A DNA stretch of 64,000 nucleotides, from contig NC_080575.1 in assembly GCF_029962835.1 (NCBI RefSeq), forward strand, positions 41,578,336 to 41,642,335, given 5' to 3'. This stretch comes from Magnolia sinica (taxonomy: Eukaryota > Streptophyta > Magnoliopsida > Magnoliales > Magnoliaceae). Under the pieces are notes generated by a model. The model did not search any database. It was not told the origin of the DNA and saw only the letters and a program-made list of their open reading frames with translations. Position 1 is the stretch's first letter. Each line of letters begins with the position of its first letter. This document shows, one piece after another, positions 47,820 to 60,913 of this stretch. The position numbers were made by a program, and so were the translations under genes.

Positions 47820-48440
47820 GAGTCAAACGTATAGTGGGGCCCATGACCTCACACAAGGCCTCACATATAACATAATGAGCCTCACACAAGGGCCTAATAT
47901 ATATCACAATGGGCCTCATCAAAGGTTACGAACACATCACAATGGGCCTCCTCACGTGGGCCATATATACATCACATTGGGCCTTACTCATGGGCCTCAA
48001 ATACATCATGTCGGGCCTCATACCCGGGCCACAATTACATCATAGTGGGCCTTGCCAAATGGGTCACAAATATATCATAATGGGCCACATAAATGGGCTG
48101 CAGCAATGGGCCACATATACATCAAGTGTGTCGTAACAACTAGCCGCACCAGTGGGCCTAATATACATCAAATGGGCCTTGTATACATCAAGTCGGGCCT
48201 CATCATATGGGCCAGAAATATATCATAATAGGCCACGACATATGGGCTGAAAATACATTATAATGGGTCACGACCCATGAGCTTCAAATATGCAACAGGT
48301 GGGCCCCATCACATGGGCCATAAATATACAATAGGTGGGCCTTCCACATGGGCCATAAATACATTACATCAAGCCTTGCCTATGGGCCTCGAATACATCA
48401 CAATGGGCCACAACCTATGGGCTTCAAATACACAATAGGT
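47820..48440. repeat. GGGCC-spaced minisatellite (copy A1)
   Basis: About twenty units of 28-40 bp, each with TGGGCC or TGGGCT plus ATACATCA-like spacer, colinear with 31000-31600. Confidence 0.88.
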
Positions 48441-49076
48441 GGCCTTAAATACATCTAATCGGGCCCACTGTTCTTGGTGAACTATCTACACCATACATCT
48501 ATTTTAAAGATCGTTTTAGAGCTTTCCTAAAAAAAATGAATCATATCGACAGATCACCTGGACCATACCATAAATAACAGTGGTGATAATGTTTCCCACC
48601 ATTTAAAATTCCCAGGGCCCACCATAACGTTTATTCTCCATCCAATCTGATCATAAGGTCATAAAGACTTGGATTAAGAGGGAAAAATAAACTCCACATA
48701 GATCCAGAACTTCTGTGACCCAAACAGGTTTCAATGATAGACGTTCAATCCTCCACTGTTTTCTACACTGTGGTCCACCTAATTCACGGATCTGCCTCGT
48801 TTTTAGTCTCAAGCCTTAAGGCAAGCTCACCAATTAGATGGATGGTGTTGATGAAACACATATCATGGTGGGGTCCATGTCAAATGGTTGGACGGTATAG
48901 ACACATACATCGTGTGGTACTTTGTGAGGTACTCCAACTAGTCCGCACCCAACATCCATGGTTTGGACGGTTGGGATATACCCATACATCAGGTGGATTT
49001 CACAAGCACCATCCAGAGGGACGGTGCAGACGTAAATACATCAACATGGGTCCCACATGGGGTCCACCACATAAAC

Positions 49077-49271
<195 letters not shown>

Positions 49272-50231
49272 TTATATTATATTTTAATTATATTGCCATT
49301 CATTCAAACGTCCAGCCCTGGACATCCTTTAATGAACGGTCTGGATTTACAGTAGCTATACAGCTGCACGCCTCCATGATAGGTGGGTCCCACGTATGTG
49401 TGGGCCACACGTGCCATCAAGGTGGGCCCACTCAAGAAAGGATGGATGGTAGGATATAAAATACATACTATCAAGGTGGGACCCACAAAGCCTGCTAATA
49501 TTAAACAGATGGATGGCTTGGATTGACTTATACATCAGTGGGCCCCACAGAACTACTGACGTTATCATATCAGCCATATAACTAGTGTGAGTTACACCGG
49601 CCAATCTGCTTCCCAAGGTGGGTCCCACGTACATCAGGGCCCACTATAATATTATATTAAAATAAAATATTCTATAAATATCCAGCGTCCAGGTGCACTG
49701 GACAGACGACTTGGATGTAAGGTACATATATTGGGTGGGTCACACCGTCCAAGAGGCTGAACGGTGTGGATAAATCACATGCATCACGGTGGTCCCACGA
49801 GGGTGGGCCACACGTGTTAAATTAAGCTGTTGTTCATGTTTGGGCCACACGTGTTAAATTAAGCTGTTGTTCATGTTTTCACTTCATACAGTCCAACAGA
49901 CTGTACTACTGGACGATCTGGATCTCACACATATATTAATACAAGGTGGGCCCCACATGGTTGGGGTAATACACATGTGTCAGGTGGGCCACGTCCAGAC
50001 AGTTGGACTGTCTGGATACAACACATACATGGGCCCCACTTCCATGCAATGGACGACATGGATATACATCACTGTGGGTCCAGCACCATCCACAGGCTGC
50101 TGGACGGTGTGGATCTACATGCATCATAGTGGGTCCAGCGCCGTCCTAGGGCTGCTGGACGGTGTGGATTCAACACACGCGTCTGGTGGGTCCTCACTCA
50201 GCGTTGTCCACAAGGTGGACAATTTGCATAA

Positions 50232-50235
<4 letters not shown>

Positions 50236-50268
<33 letters not shown>
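50236..50268. repeat. (GA)n microsatellite
   Basis: A pure GA run near the right part of copy A1. Confidence 0.95.
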
Positions 50269-50273
<5 letters not shown>

Positions 50274-51017
50274 AGATCGGAGTAACGGAGGGACCCTGCC
50301 ACTATGGGCCCCTCATATGATCACAACACATATCAAGATGGGTCCCACCATATGTGGGCACTAAATCAAATGAAGAGGCACTATGAACACCCACTGATAG
50401 ATCTTCTTGGACTTCTTCTTCCATCAACGCATCCTAGAGCTCCAATGGAACATGATTCAATGGATGTGATGAATTTTAGATGGTGGGATTGGGTAGTACG
50501 GAGGTGAGCCACACTTAGCTTCTCTTATGGAAGCTTGGATGTTAGGTGCTCATTGGGTTGCTTGGGAGAATGAGAGAGAGATGAGAGAGAGGTTATAAGA
50601 GAGAGAGGGATGGGTGAGTGATGGGGTGTAATGGGTGAGTGAGTGATGGGTGTACTTGATGGGTGGAGAGAGAGAGAGAGAGAGTTGACTTTAGGGGAGG
50701 GGTGATTGATGGGATATGTACTTGACATGATTGATGTGATTTCTCTTGGGTTTGCAAATGCATGGCGTTTTTCTTGAACTGAACACGGGCTCACAGCTCC
50801 TGGCCTGGGTATCGCCTCGGTGCGCAAGACGTAGCATCGGAACTACGGCGACGGTGCGGTCACTAGGGTACAAGTCTCGTGTCGAGCCAACTTTGAAATA
50901 TGGGATACGATTCAGGATTGCGCACAACTACCGATTACATATCGCAGGTCGCCAGAATTCGACCAGGAGGACCACGAAAGCCTACGGAACAGTACGGGTT
51001 AGGATATAGGCCTCACA

Positions 51018-51632
51018 AAGCACACCTTCGTGTATGATTTTTTCAGAAAATACAGCGAATATGGATATCAAGCCAGGGTGATCCAACTCCTTCCAAAATT
51101 CCATGGACTTGAATATGAAAATCCATATTTACACTTGAAAGAGTTTGATATGATCATAGCCACTCTATACTTTCCCAACGTGTCTGAGGACACGGTCAGG
51201 TTGAAACTATTTCCCTTCTCCTTAAAAGAAAAGGCTAAGACGTGGTTGCACTCACTACGTCCACGATCGATTGGGAACGACATGACAAGGGAGTTCATTA
51301 AGAAAATTTTTCCATATCATAAAATAAACACCCTCAGAAAGTCAATCATGAACTTCCCCTAAAAGGAATATGAAACACTCTTCCAATGTTAGGAGCGGTT
51401 CAAGGAACTTGTCAGTTCATGCCCACAACACAATTTTAAAACGTGGCGCATAACAAATTTTTTTATGATGGGTTGACATCTTCCATGCACCAAATGGTTG
51501 AGACAATGTGCAATGGGGAATTCATGAACAAAGATGTCGATGATGTGTGAACTATTTTGATAAGCTTGTTGAAAACACACAATCATGGGACATCTCCCCA
51601 AAACCTAACACCACTTCAAAGCCTACTCAATC
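51018..51632 (+). pseudogene. Athila gag, middle piece (Retrotrans_gag domain)
   Basis: It resumes after copy A1 with TPSCMIFSENTANMDIKP. After a frameshift near 51080 comes LLPKFHGLEYENPYLHLKEF, then RLKLFPFSLKEKAKTWLHSL and FFYDGLTSSMHQMVETMCNG, the core of plant Gypsy Gag (PF03732, from memory). Stops occur at about 51360, 51390 and 51547. Copy C begins at 51633 after CAATC. Confidence 0.88.
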
Positions 51633-52717
51633 TGTGAGACCTGTATCCTAACCCGTACCATTCTGTAGGCTTCCGCGGTCCTCCCGGTCGAATTCTGGCG
51701 ACCCACGATCTGTTATCGACGTTTACGCGCGATCCTGAGTCATATCCTGTATATCAGAGTCGACTCGATTCAAAACTTGTATCCTTACGACCGCACCATC
51801 ACCGTGGTTCCGATGTCGTGTCTCGCACGCTGAGGTGATACCTGGGCTAAGAGATGTGGGCTCGCATTCAGTTCGAGAAAAATGTTACGCGTTGCAAATT
51901 TCGAGAGAATCTCTACAACCCATCCATCAATCAATCAATTAAGTACACACCCTATCTCAATTACATCACCTATACCCCATGTTACCTCACCCCCTCATAA
52001 GTCAACTCTCTCTCTCTCCCCACCCATCCCTCTTTTACCCAAATTTCAAACAAACCCATACCTCTCCATCCCCTTCCTTACAACACCCATTCTACCCATC
52101 CCTTATCATCCCATCTCATTCTCTCTTCACTCAAGAAACTCCCAAGAGAAGCCAACGTCCAAGGCATTTCCAAGCACCAAGAGAGCTTTATGTAGCCCAC
52201 TTCCTATCTCCCATCCCCACCCTCTAAAACCAATCTCGACCATTGAATCTCATCCATTGAAGCTCTAAAATGCATTGATGGAAGGAGAAGTCCATGATCA
52301 AAGGTGGGTGATTTTTTTGTTTCAATTTGATGATTAGAGGACCCACATGTGGTGGGACCCATCTTGATGTATGCAATGTATAGGGAGGGTCCATAGTAGC
52401 AGGGTCCCTCCCCTCTCACGTTCGTCTCTCTCTCTCACTTGATGTGTGGCCCACCTTGATGAATTGAGTAGATCCACACCATCAATTTGTGGCAACCACC
52501 TTGTTGTCCACCTGTTGGATGACTTTGGGTAGGCCCGAATGATGGGAAAACAGAAATATTTGCTTGATCCACTGGTGGGCCACACTTAAGTGGACCCACA
52601 GTGATGTTTATGTTATCCAAACCGTCCAGATCTCTGGACGGTGGGCCCCTTGGAAATATGTATTGTATCCAACCGTCTAGGTGGTCCATCTGGACACTAG
52701 AGTGGATATGTAAAGAT

Positions 52718-52772
52718 ATGATATATATATTAATATAATATATATATATGTATAATATATATATTAATATAA
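52718..52772. repeat. TA-rich tract in copy C
   Basis: ATATATATTAATATAA repeats, corresponding in place to the TA tracts of copies A1 and B1. Confidence 0.85.
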
Positions 52773-53679
52773 TTTTATGGTGAGCCTCACGTGTGGACCC
52801 ACCTGACATTTGCATTTCATCCATGACCATCCACCGTCCCTGAACGGTGGAGCCTACGTTGATGTATGTGTTGTATCCATCGTCTAGCTATTGGACGGTG
52901 GTACACACCATGATGTATTTACTATATATCTGACCGTCCGTCTATTTTTCCAGGTGGGACCCACTGTCGTATAACGTCAGCAAGTTATGTGGGCCCCACG
53001 AAGCATGCAGTTGCTGTTGCTTTAACGTCACTAAATTCTGGGGCCTGATCATGTGGTATGTGTCATACCCACTCCGTCTGCCTATTTTGCCAACAGGTGG
53101 GACCCACCATGCACATTGTACATGTGTGGGGTGTGGGGCCTACCATGATGGATGTGTTGTATCCTCACCGTCCAGGGATTGGATGGTGGGAAGCAGTTTG
53201 ACTGGAGTACCTCTCACCAACCATATAGTGGTTGTATTTTGTCAGCAAGTTATGTGGGACCCACCTCTGATGTATTTGTTATCCAACCATCTAGCACTGG
53301 GTTCCACTGCATGACATCGGCAGTTTCTGTGGGTCCCATTTGATGTACGTATTGCACGCCGTCCATCTTTTTTGGTAGTGGGTGGGACCCACCTTGATGT
53401 ACGTATTCTATTTCGGCATCATCCATTTCTGGACAGTGCTTTGTGGGGCTGACTTGATGTATGTGTCCCATCCACGCTGGCCATCAGACGGTAGGGCCTA
53501 CTATGATGTGTGTGCGATCCACACCATCTTGATGGGCTGGACGTGGGCCCACCATGCTGTACGTATTTCATCTATCCCATCCAGTCCAGTTAGACGTGGA
53601 CCCCACCTATTATGGTGTGCTGAGCACACATGTAATGTATTGGGTCTAACCTCCGTCGTCCGTGCAGTGGACCCCACGT

Positions 53680-54190
53680 GATGTATTGTGGCCCATATGA
53701 TAAGTCCCAATGTGATGTATGTAAGGCCTATAAGGCCCGATGTGACGTATTTATAGCCCATGAGATGTGGCCCATTGTGATATGTATTAGGCCCATGACG
53801 TGCGGCCCATTCAATGTATTCAAGGCCCAGATACGTAGCCCATTTGATGCATATGAGACCCATGTGTTGGGCCCACCTGTTATGTATATTAGGCCCATGT
53901 GTAGGGCCCACCTATTGTGCATTTGAAGCCCATGGGTTGTGGCCCATTGTGATGTATTCAAGGCCCATGGTCGAGGCTCAATGTGATGTATATGAAGCTC
54001 ATGTGATGTGGCCCATTGTAATGTATTTGTGACCCATAGGTGTGGCCCATTGTGATGTATTTGTGACCCATGTATAAGGCTCATTGTGATGTAATTATAG
54101 CCCTTATTTGAGGCCCATTGCGATGTATATTAGGCCTTTGTGTGAGGCTATGAGCCCACTTTATGTTTGGCTTTATGTGGGTCACTGCTT
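53680..54190. repeat. GGGCC-spaced minisatellite, first block of copy C
   Basis: About fifteen units with (A/T)AGGCCCAT or GTGGCCCATT plus GTGATGTAT spacer. Confidence 0.88.
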
Positions 54191-54289
54191 GAGAGCGATG
54201 TTAGTTGAATGTCCACATTGATAGGCAATGTTGGTTGGATGTCCACATTATGACCTTCCCTTAAGCCTTGTTAGGCTCATTCTCACCGA

Positions 54290-54935
54290 TTCTGATTGTT
54301 GGGGTTGATTTCGATTCCGATTGTCAAGGCTGATTGTTAAGGCTGATTCCTATTCCAATTATTGAGGCCGATTTCGATTGTCGATACCGATTCTGATTTC
54401 GATTGTCGAGGTCGATTCTGATTGTCAAGGCCGATTGTTATGGCCGATTCTGATTATCGAGGCCGATTTCGATTGTCGAGGCTATTACCGAGGCCGATTT
54501 CGATTGTTGAGGCCGATTTCGACTCTGATTGTCGAGGCTGATTTCGATTGTCGTTACCGATTCTGATCGTTGAGACTGATTCCTATTGTCGAGGTCGATT
54601 GTTAAGGCCGATTCCGATTCCGATTATTGAGGTTAATTCTGATTGTCGAGGTCGATTCTGATTGTTGAGGCCGATTCCGACTCTGATTGTCGAGGCCGAT
54701 TCCGATTTCGATTCCGATTATTAAGGCTGATTTTGATTGTCGATATCGATTCCGATTATCGAGGCCGATTTCGATTGTCGAGGCCGATTGTTGAGGCCGA
54801 TTCCAATTCCAATTATTGAGGCCGATTCCGATTGTTGAGGCCGATTGTATAGGTTGATTGTCGAGGTCAATTATTAAGGCTGATTCTGATTGTTGAGGCC
54901 GATTATCGAGGCCGGATATCAAGGCCGATTGTCAA
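54290..54935. repeat. Expanded CGATT minisatellite of copy C
   Basis: About forty degenerate units of 12-18 bp built on GATT(G/C)TCGAGGCC and GATTCCGATT. It is three times longer than the corresponding array in copy A1 and more than ten times that in A0. Confidence 0.9.
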
Positions 54936-55265
54936 GGCCCAATGTGATGTATAAGCAGCCCATATTTGAGGCCCATTATGATGTACATTCGGCCCGTGTT
55001 TGAGGCCCAATGTGATGTATATGCGGCCCATATTTGAGGCCCGTTGTGATGTGTATTCAGCCCATGTTTAAGGCCCAATGTGATGTATATGAGGCCTATG
55101 TAATGAGGCCCATTATGATGCATTTAAGGGCCAGGCGATGGAGCCCCTTGTGATGTATGTTAGGCCCATGTGAAAGACCCATCGTGATGTGTATTAGGCC
55201 CTTGAGTGAGGCCCATGGTGTTGTATATTTATCCCTTATATGAGGCCATGGGTCCACTATATGTT
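54936..55265. repeat. GGGCC-spaced minisatellite, second block of copy C
   Basis: About nine units similar to the first block. It is followed by a second copy of the GATGTTGG/ATGTCCACATT segment, so the whole module appears duplicated. Confidence 0.85.
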
Positions 55266-56914
55266 AGGCTCTATGTGGGCCATTCCTTGGAGGCAATGTT
55301 GGTTAAATGTCCACATTGTCGAGGTCGATTATCGATGCCGGTTATTAATATCGATTTATGAGTATGTGACAGCATAATATCATGATACTTGCCCATACAC
55401 ATCATCTATATGTTTGTTATGAGATATGGTTGACCATTGCATATGTTATTAGGCAGATTGTTATGAGACTCCCTGATAAGCGGAGGTTATCTCACATAAG
55501 CGCACGGTATGCGCAGGAGTGATGCATGATTGGATTTTATGACTCATGCATCTTGCATTTTGTGTTGTGATTACTGTACGCCCTAACAACATCAAGGTCG
55601 TAGCCTCCACAAGCATATCATGGATGGCTAGATGGGACACCGAAAATCTGTTATTAGATCGGGCTACTATAAATGGCCCTAGGTGAAAATCCCTAGACCT
55701 CCAAGGCGAGGAGATGCCCCAACATCGAGATCGAGTGGATATATATGAGCGCATTAGAGCTGTATACCAGTAAACCGCGTCTCCCACTGTGTCGTGGTTG
55801 ATTGGGAGGGGGTGTGGCCTTACTCGCCTGAGGGTAGGGGGTATAGTTAGGCTGAGTTTGACCAGCTCGTGAATGGGTCTGCTATCGACGTGCCGAGTAG
55901 ATATTGGCCGACTACTAGCCAGGCAGATAGTGAGGTCTCTTCCACTTGCATGGTCGCACGTCAGTGGGTAGCAATTGCATGTAGAGTGTACTAGACCCCG
56001 GTGATGATCCCAGAGATGTACAGTACTGATTTGTGGAGCAAGAGTTACATACTCATTCATTCATTCATAATTCACTATCCACTCGGGCTGGTGGTACACA
56101 ACTATTTGTTACGTGTACCTTCGTAATGGCCAGGATTTCAATTGGGGCACGCGACTAACCTAAGATCAGAAGTTTACCACATTGAGTTTGACTATCCAAA
56201 TTTAGGTATGGGACTGGTTTGGATAGAAGACCCTTATGCTGGACCCGAGAGCTTACGATATTACGTACCATCATCCCGACTTCATACTCCTGCATGGTCA
56301 TTTACATCGCATATTGCATTGCATCCTCGGTATCTGATACATGACTCTTTATGACTACTCATTTGCATAGTTGATTTGTATTGCGTACTCTGATATTGTA
56401 TGACTCCTGGACTTGTCAGTATTTCTGCTTACTCTGATATTGTATGATTTATGATCTCGCTAGTATTTCCGACATTGTATGATTATGACGTTGTATTTGT
56501 GTGCTTGGCACTTATCTTGCGCACACACTTTCACCACCCTCTAAGCTTTTTATAAGCTTATACATGACAGATGCCTGCAGGTGGCATTGGTCGCAGCGGC
56601 GTTGAGCTTGGAGCGTGTAGCTGTCTTTTGGAGCTTCGATTTTATTTTAACATATGTACTTCTCTTTCAGCATTGTATTCAAAGTTTATATTAGTGGATA
56701 TGTGATGATGAGTTGCTTTTGTGATTTGGGTAAACTTGTGGTTATGCTTATTACGAGATAAAAGTACATTGGAAAATCCTCCTTGTAGGATCCCAGGATC
56801 GGAATCTAGTGTATGGACGCTGGGAGACGAGAATGAGATACTACGAAGGCTATCGGCACCGGATTCGGCGATCGGGAATTTTGTGAACCGGGTTTCTGAG
56901 TTTAGGGCATGACA

Positions 56915-57715
56915 CAATCAAAGGAGAAGGGTGGAATATATCTTTTAAAATAGGAAGACGATATAAATGCTAAAGTGGCCAGTCTCACAAAGAAACTTGA
57001 GGCCATGGAACTTAAGATGGATAAGGATAAGGAAGTTATCTGTGGTATTTGTGCTTGTAACGTTCATACAACTAAGAATTGTCCAACAATACTTGCTTTT
57101 CAAGAAATATTGAACAAGCAATCGAATGCCGTAAACAACTACCAAAGGACTTTTAAAGGGCTCACTTCAAATACATACAATTCAAGTTGGAGAAATCATC
57201 CAAACTTCAGTTTGAGGAATGGACAAACTGCTACTCCTCAAGGAATCCCTAATCAATTTCTAAATCAGGGGAAACCTCAAGAGGAATTGGTTCAAAATCC
57301 CACACAAACTCAAGAGCTTATCCAGAAAAGTACTCTCCAAGCCTTACAAGAACTTACTAAGGTTATACAAAAAATTGACTCTCGTATTACGGTTATGGAG
57401 AAAGAGATCCTTCCAGCTCAACTAATCCCCAATCCTAAACTGCCATACGGAGTTAGTGAACCAAGCTCTTCAAATTTAATGGAGCAAACCAAGTCTATCA
57501 CCACTCTTAGGAGTAGAAAAACAATTGACAAATCTATTCCGGTAAGAGCTAAAAAGTCAAAGGACCCGAAAGAAGACATAAATGATAAACCCAACATTAC
57601 TTCACATGGATTAGAACTAGAACCTCTGAGCAAGCCGATTGCTCTGTTCCCCCAGCGGTTGATTGCACCAAAACCTCTATCTAACTCTCAGGACATTTTA
57701 ATGGTATTGAAATAA
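56915..57715 (+). pseudogene. Athila gag, C-terminal piece with zinc knuckle
   Basis: The ORF from 56975 (VASLTKKLEAMELKMDKDKE) has a CCHC knuckle, CGICACNVHTTKNC, at residues 23-36 and a long Gln/Asn/Pro-rich tail ending at a TAA (57713-57715). It is open for 246 codons but has lost its N-terminal part to the insertions. It lies directly upstream of the protease. Confidence 0.88.
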
Positions 57716-57846
57716 GTGAAGGTCAACATATCTCTTCTGGATGTTGTGAAACAAATTCCTTTCATATGCTAAATTTTTGAAAGACTTATGCATGACCAAG
57801 AGGCGACAAAGTATCAAAAAGAAAATTTTCTTAACAGAAAAAGTGA

Positions 57847-58257
57847 GTGTCATCCTCAAGCAAAGTGTGCCACACTTGTATAATTGGGAATCACCAAATT
57901 AAAAATGCACTTCTTGACTTGGGGGCGAGCGTAAATCTGATCCCTTACTCGGTCTACGAACAACTAGGTTTAGGTGAATTAAAATCCACACAGATCACAT
58001 TACAACTTGCTGATCGTTCAGTTCGTGTACCGAGGGGGATGATCTAGGATATGTTGGTCTAGGTTGGTAAATTCCACTATCTAGTAGATTTTATCATCTT
58101 GGATACTCAGCCTATTGCAGATATGAGCACTCAAATTCCTGTCATACTTGGCTACTCGTTCCTTGCTACATCAAATGCTATCATCAATTGTAGGAATGGG
58201 GTCATGAATTTGTCTTTTAAAAATATGACGTTGGAGCTCAATATCTTTTTTAACATG
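57847..58257 (+). pseudogene. Athila protease remnant
   Basis: The retropepsin-type domain has KNALLDLGASVNLIPYSVYE (active-site DLGA, about 57920), followed by a TAG at 58045-58047 and then VILGYSFLATSNAIINCRNG (about 58140). A frame opening with ATG at 58099 runs on to 58653 into the linker before RT. It would cleave the polyprotein; stops exclude function. Confidence 0.85.
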
Positions 58258-59340
58258 AGCAGACAAGCAGAGGATGATGACGAGGCCCACGACATTAACA
58301 TGATAGACTCTTTCGTGAAAGATAGAGCTCTGATGACCTTATCCTTTGACCCTTTAGAGACGTACTTGGCACACTTCCCCAATTTGGATGACGATACGAT
58401 TAGGGAGATCGATGTCATGCTTGATGCTACGCCAGTACTTGAAGTTAATCGGTGGAGGCCACAATTTGAAAAGTTACCCAAAACTATTGTAATGCCTCTA
58501 CCGTCTATCCTCAAAGCGCCGAACCTTGACCTGAAACCTTTACCCTCTGATTTAAAATATGTCTATTTAAGTCAAGATGAGACATATAAGGTAGTGATCT
58601 CTTCCGCATCTTGGCCAAGAACAGGAGAGTATGCTTATCTCTACTCTCATTGAGCACAAAGGAGCCCTTGGATGGTTAATTGTGGACATCAAGGGAATTG
58701 ACCCTTTGATTTGTACTTACTGCATTCATCTTAAGGATAATGCGAAGACCTCCCATCAATCACAACGTATATTAAATCCAAACATGAAGGAAGTGGTTAA
58801 GGCTGAGGCTCTTAAGCTATTGAACGTGGGTATCATATACCCTATATCGATAGTCAATGGGTGAGTGCAACTAAAGTGGTTCCTAAGAAGTCCGGAATAA
58901 CCATTGTACCCATGCCAACAATGAACTCGTGCCAACGAGATTCACTACTGGTTGGAGAATGTGCATTGACTAGAGGAAATTGAATACTGTCATAAGGAAG
59001 GACCACTTTCCTTTGCCCTTTATTGACCAAATCTTGGAAAGACTAGTTGGTCACTCTTACTACTATTTCCATGACGAGTATTCAGGATATAATCAAATAG
59101 AGATTGCCCTTGAAGATGAAGAGAAAACAACATTCACATGTCCTTATGGCACCTTTACCTATCGAAGGATGCCATTCGGACTGCTTAATGCACCTGCCAC
59201 ATTTCAGCGATGATGTTAAGTATTTTTTTTGACATGGTGGGGCAATATTTAGAGGTCATCATGGACAACTTCTGTCTTTGGTCCATCCTTCAACGAATGT
59301 TTGGATAATTTGAAAATTGTGTTGAAGTGATGTGAAGAAA
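58258..59340 (+). pseudogene. Athila reverse transcriptase remnant
   Basis: Linker and RT pieces in shifted frames: HKGALGWLIVDIKGIDP and LNPNMKEVVKAEALKLLNVG (58650-58830), then DHFPLPFIDQILERLVGHSY, YSGYNQIEIALEDEEKTTF and RRMPFGLLNAPATFQR (58990-59213). The catalytic box, normally MDD, reads IMDN near 59261, losing an aspartate. The usual DGYSGY also reads DEYSGY. The polymerase is dead. Confidence 0.9.
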
Positions 59341-59648
59341 AGAATTTAGTACTCAATTGGGAGAAGTGTCATTTCATGATTCTTAAGGGAATTGTTCTTA
59401 GACATATAATTTTGTCTAAGGGAATTAAGGTAGACAAGGCTAAAATTGACTTTATCTCTAACTTACCTCCACCCAAGAACATACGAGATGTGGCTAACCA
59501 TCTTTCTAGACTTGATCTCTCTGATTCTCTTGAGATGACACCTATAAATGACATGTTCCCTAATGAACAACAGTCTAAACTCTCCCACCTACCTTGGTTT
59601 ACTGATATTGCAAATTATCTTGCTATAGGTTTCATGCTGACACATTAG
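59341..59648 (+). pseudogene. Athila RT-RNase H linker with in-frame deletion of RNase H
   Basis: One frame reads GIKVDKAKIDFISNLPPPKN then IRDV and jumps straight to ANHLSRLDLSDS. In intact relatives these two motifs are separated by the RT connection and RNase H domain, about 150-200 residues. The junction (about 59492) keeps the frame. The remainder ends at a TAG at 59646-59648. Confidence 0.75.
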
Positions 59649-59819
59649 ACTGCACAAGATAAGAAGAAAATTCTTCGCTAAGGTACGCAAATTTTTCTGG
59701 GATGACCCGTATTTATTCAAATATTGCCCAAACTAAACTCTAAGGAAATGTGTGCTAGACAATGAACACCGGAGTGTCATCTCCTTCTGTCACACTCAGG
59801 CCTATAGTGGTCACTTTTT

Positions 59820-60913
59820 TGTTAAAAAGACCACATCCAAAATCTTGCAGTGCGGCTTTTACTAGCCCACTATGTTCAAAGACACTTATGAGTTTTGCAA
59901 AGCTTGTGAGCGTTGTCAGAAATTGGGAGCATTGTCCTGTTAAAATATGATGCCTTTGAATCCTATTCTAATGATTAAAGCATTTGATTGCTGGGGCATC
60001 GATTTCATAGGGCCATTCCCCCAATCCTTTGGGAATTTATATTTTTTTACTAGCTGTAGACTACATCACCAAATGGGTTGAAGCGATCTCGTGCTGGAAT
60101 AATGACCATCAAACGGTCATTAAATTCCTAAAAGAAAACATCATTTCCTGGTTCGAAACGCCTCGGGCCATCATTAATGATAGAGCCTCACATTTCTATA
60201 ATAGGCCATTTGCAAACTTAATGAAGAAATATGGCATCTCTCATAAGGTGAGCACTCCTTACCACCTGCAAACAAGTGGGTAAGCTGAGATTTCCAATAG
60301 CAAAATTAAACATATTTTGGAAAAGACGGTTAACCCTGATCACAAAGATTGGTCAATCTACTTGACCAATGCTTTATGGGTCTACCATACTGCCTTTAAA
60401 ACACCCATTAGAATGTCTCCCTTTAGACTTCTCTATGGGAAAGCTTGCCACTTGCCTGTAGAGTTGGAACATAGAACCTACTGGGCTATTAAAAATCTAA
60501 ACTTTAACTTGGACAACGTTGGCTCACTACACGCACTTTAATTAAATGAAATCATGGAAATCCGGAATGACACATATGAGAACTCAAGAATTTACAAGGA
60601 CATGATGAAGGTGTTTTATGATAAAAACATCCTTCAAAAATTATTCTTGATGTGTCAAAAAGTCATTTTATACAATTCTCGATTACATCTTTTTTCGGAT
60701 AAACTCAGATCTCGTTGGACCGGCCCTTTCACAGTTACTAATGTCTATCCTCATGGGGCTGTTGAGATAAAGAAGCTGAACAATGGCAATGCTTTCAAAG
60801 TAAATGGACATCGTTTAAAGACATTTGTTGGGAAATTTGAGTCAGAAGACATGTCCATGTCTTTGACTGATCTTGTGCACCAGGACCGATCTCTTAGTCT
60901 AATGGAGGTATAG
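59820..60913 (+). pseudogene. Athila integrase remnant
   Basis: The zinc-site half FCKACERCQKLG (about 59895) leads to the core with D ([10 protein letters not shown]), D (IINDRASHF) and E ([12 protein letters not shown]), all three present. It is broken by stops at about 60281 and 60539 and by a frameshift near 60040. The C-terminal part (SRWTGPFTVTNVYPHGAVEI) is open from 60554 to 60913. It would insert the DNA copy; this one is inactive. Confidence 0.9.

Larger units (their letters stand above)
51633..56914 (+). mobile_element. Giant non-coding TG...CA element, copy C (5282 bp) with TSD CAATC
   Basis: It starts TGTGAGACCTGTATCC and ends GGGCATGACA, and is flanked by CAATC (51628-51632 and 56915-56919). 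The two ends are not direct repeats of each other, so it is not a normal two-LTR element. TG/CA ends and a 5-bp duplication fit integrase-mediated insertion: either a solo LTR of a giant-LTR Gypsy family or another non-coding derivative. All ORFs in it are short and without motifs. Confidence 0.9.

Noticed and set aside
54602..54922. 106-codon Asn/Ser/Ile-rich minus-strand ORF
   Set aside because: It is the CGATT minisatellite read in frame.
54290..54935. Centromeric satellite
   Set aside because: Short degenerate units confined to one transposable element, with related short arrays in the other copies.
51633..56914. Ordinary full-length LTR retrotransposon
   Set aside because: The first and last several hundred bases are not direct repeats of each other, and no primer site, polypurine tract or coding domain was found.
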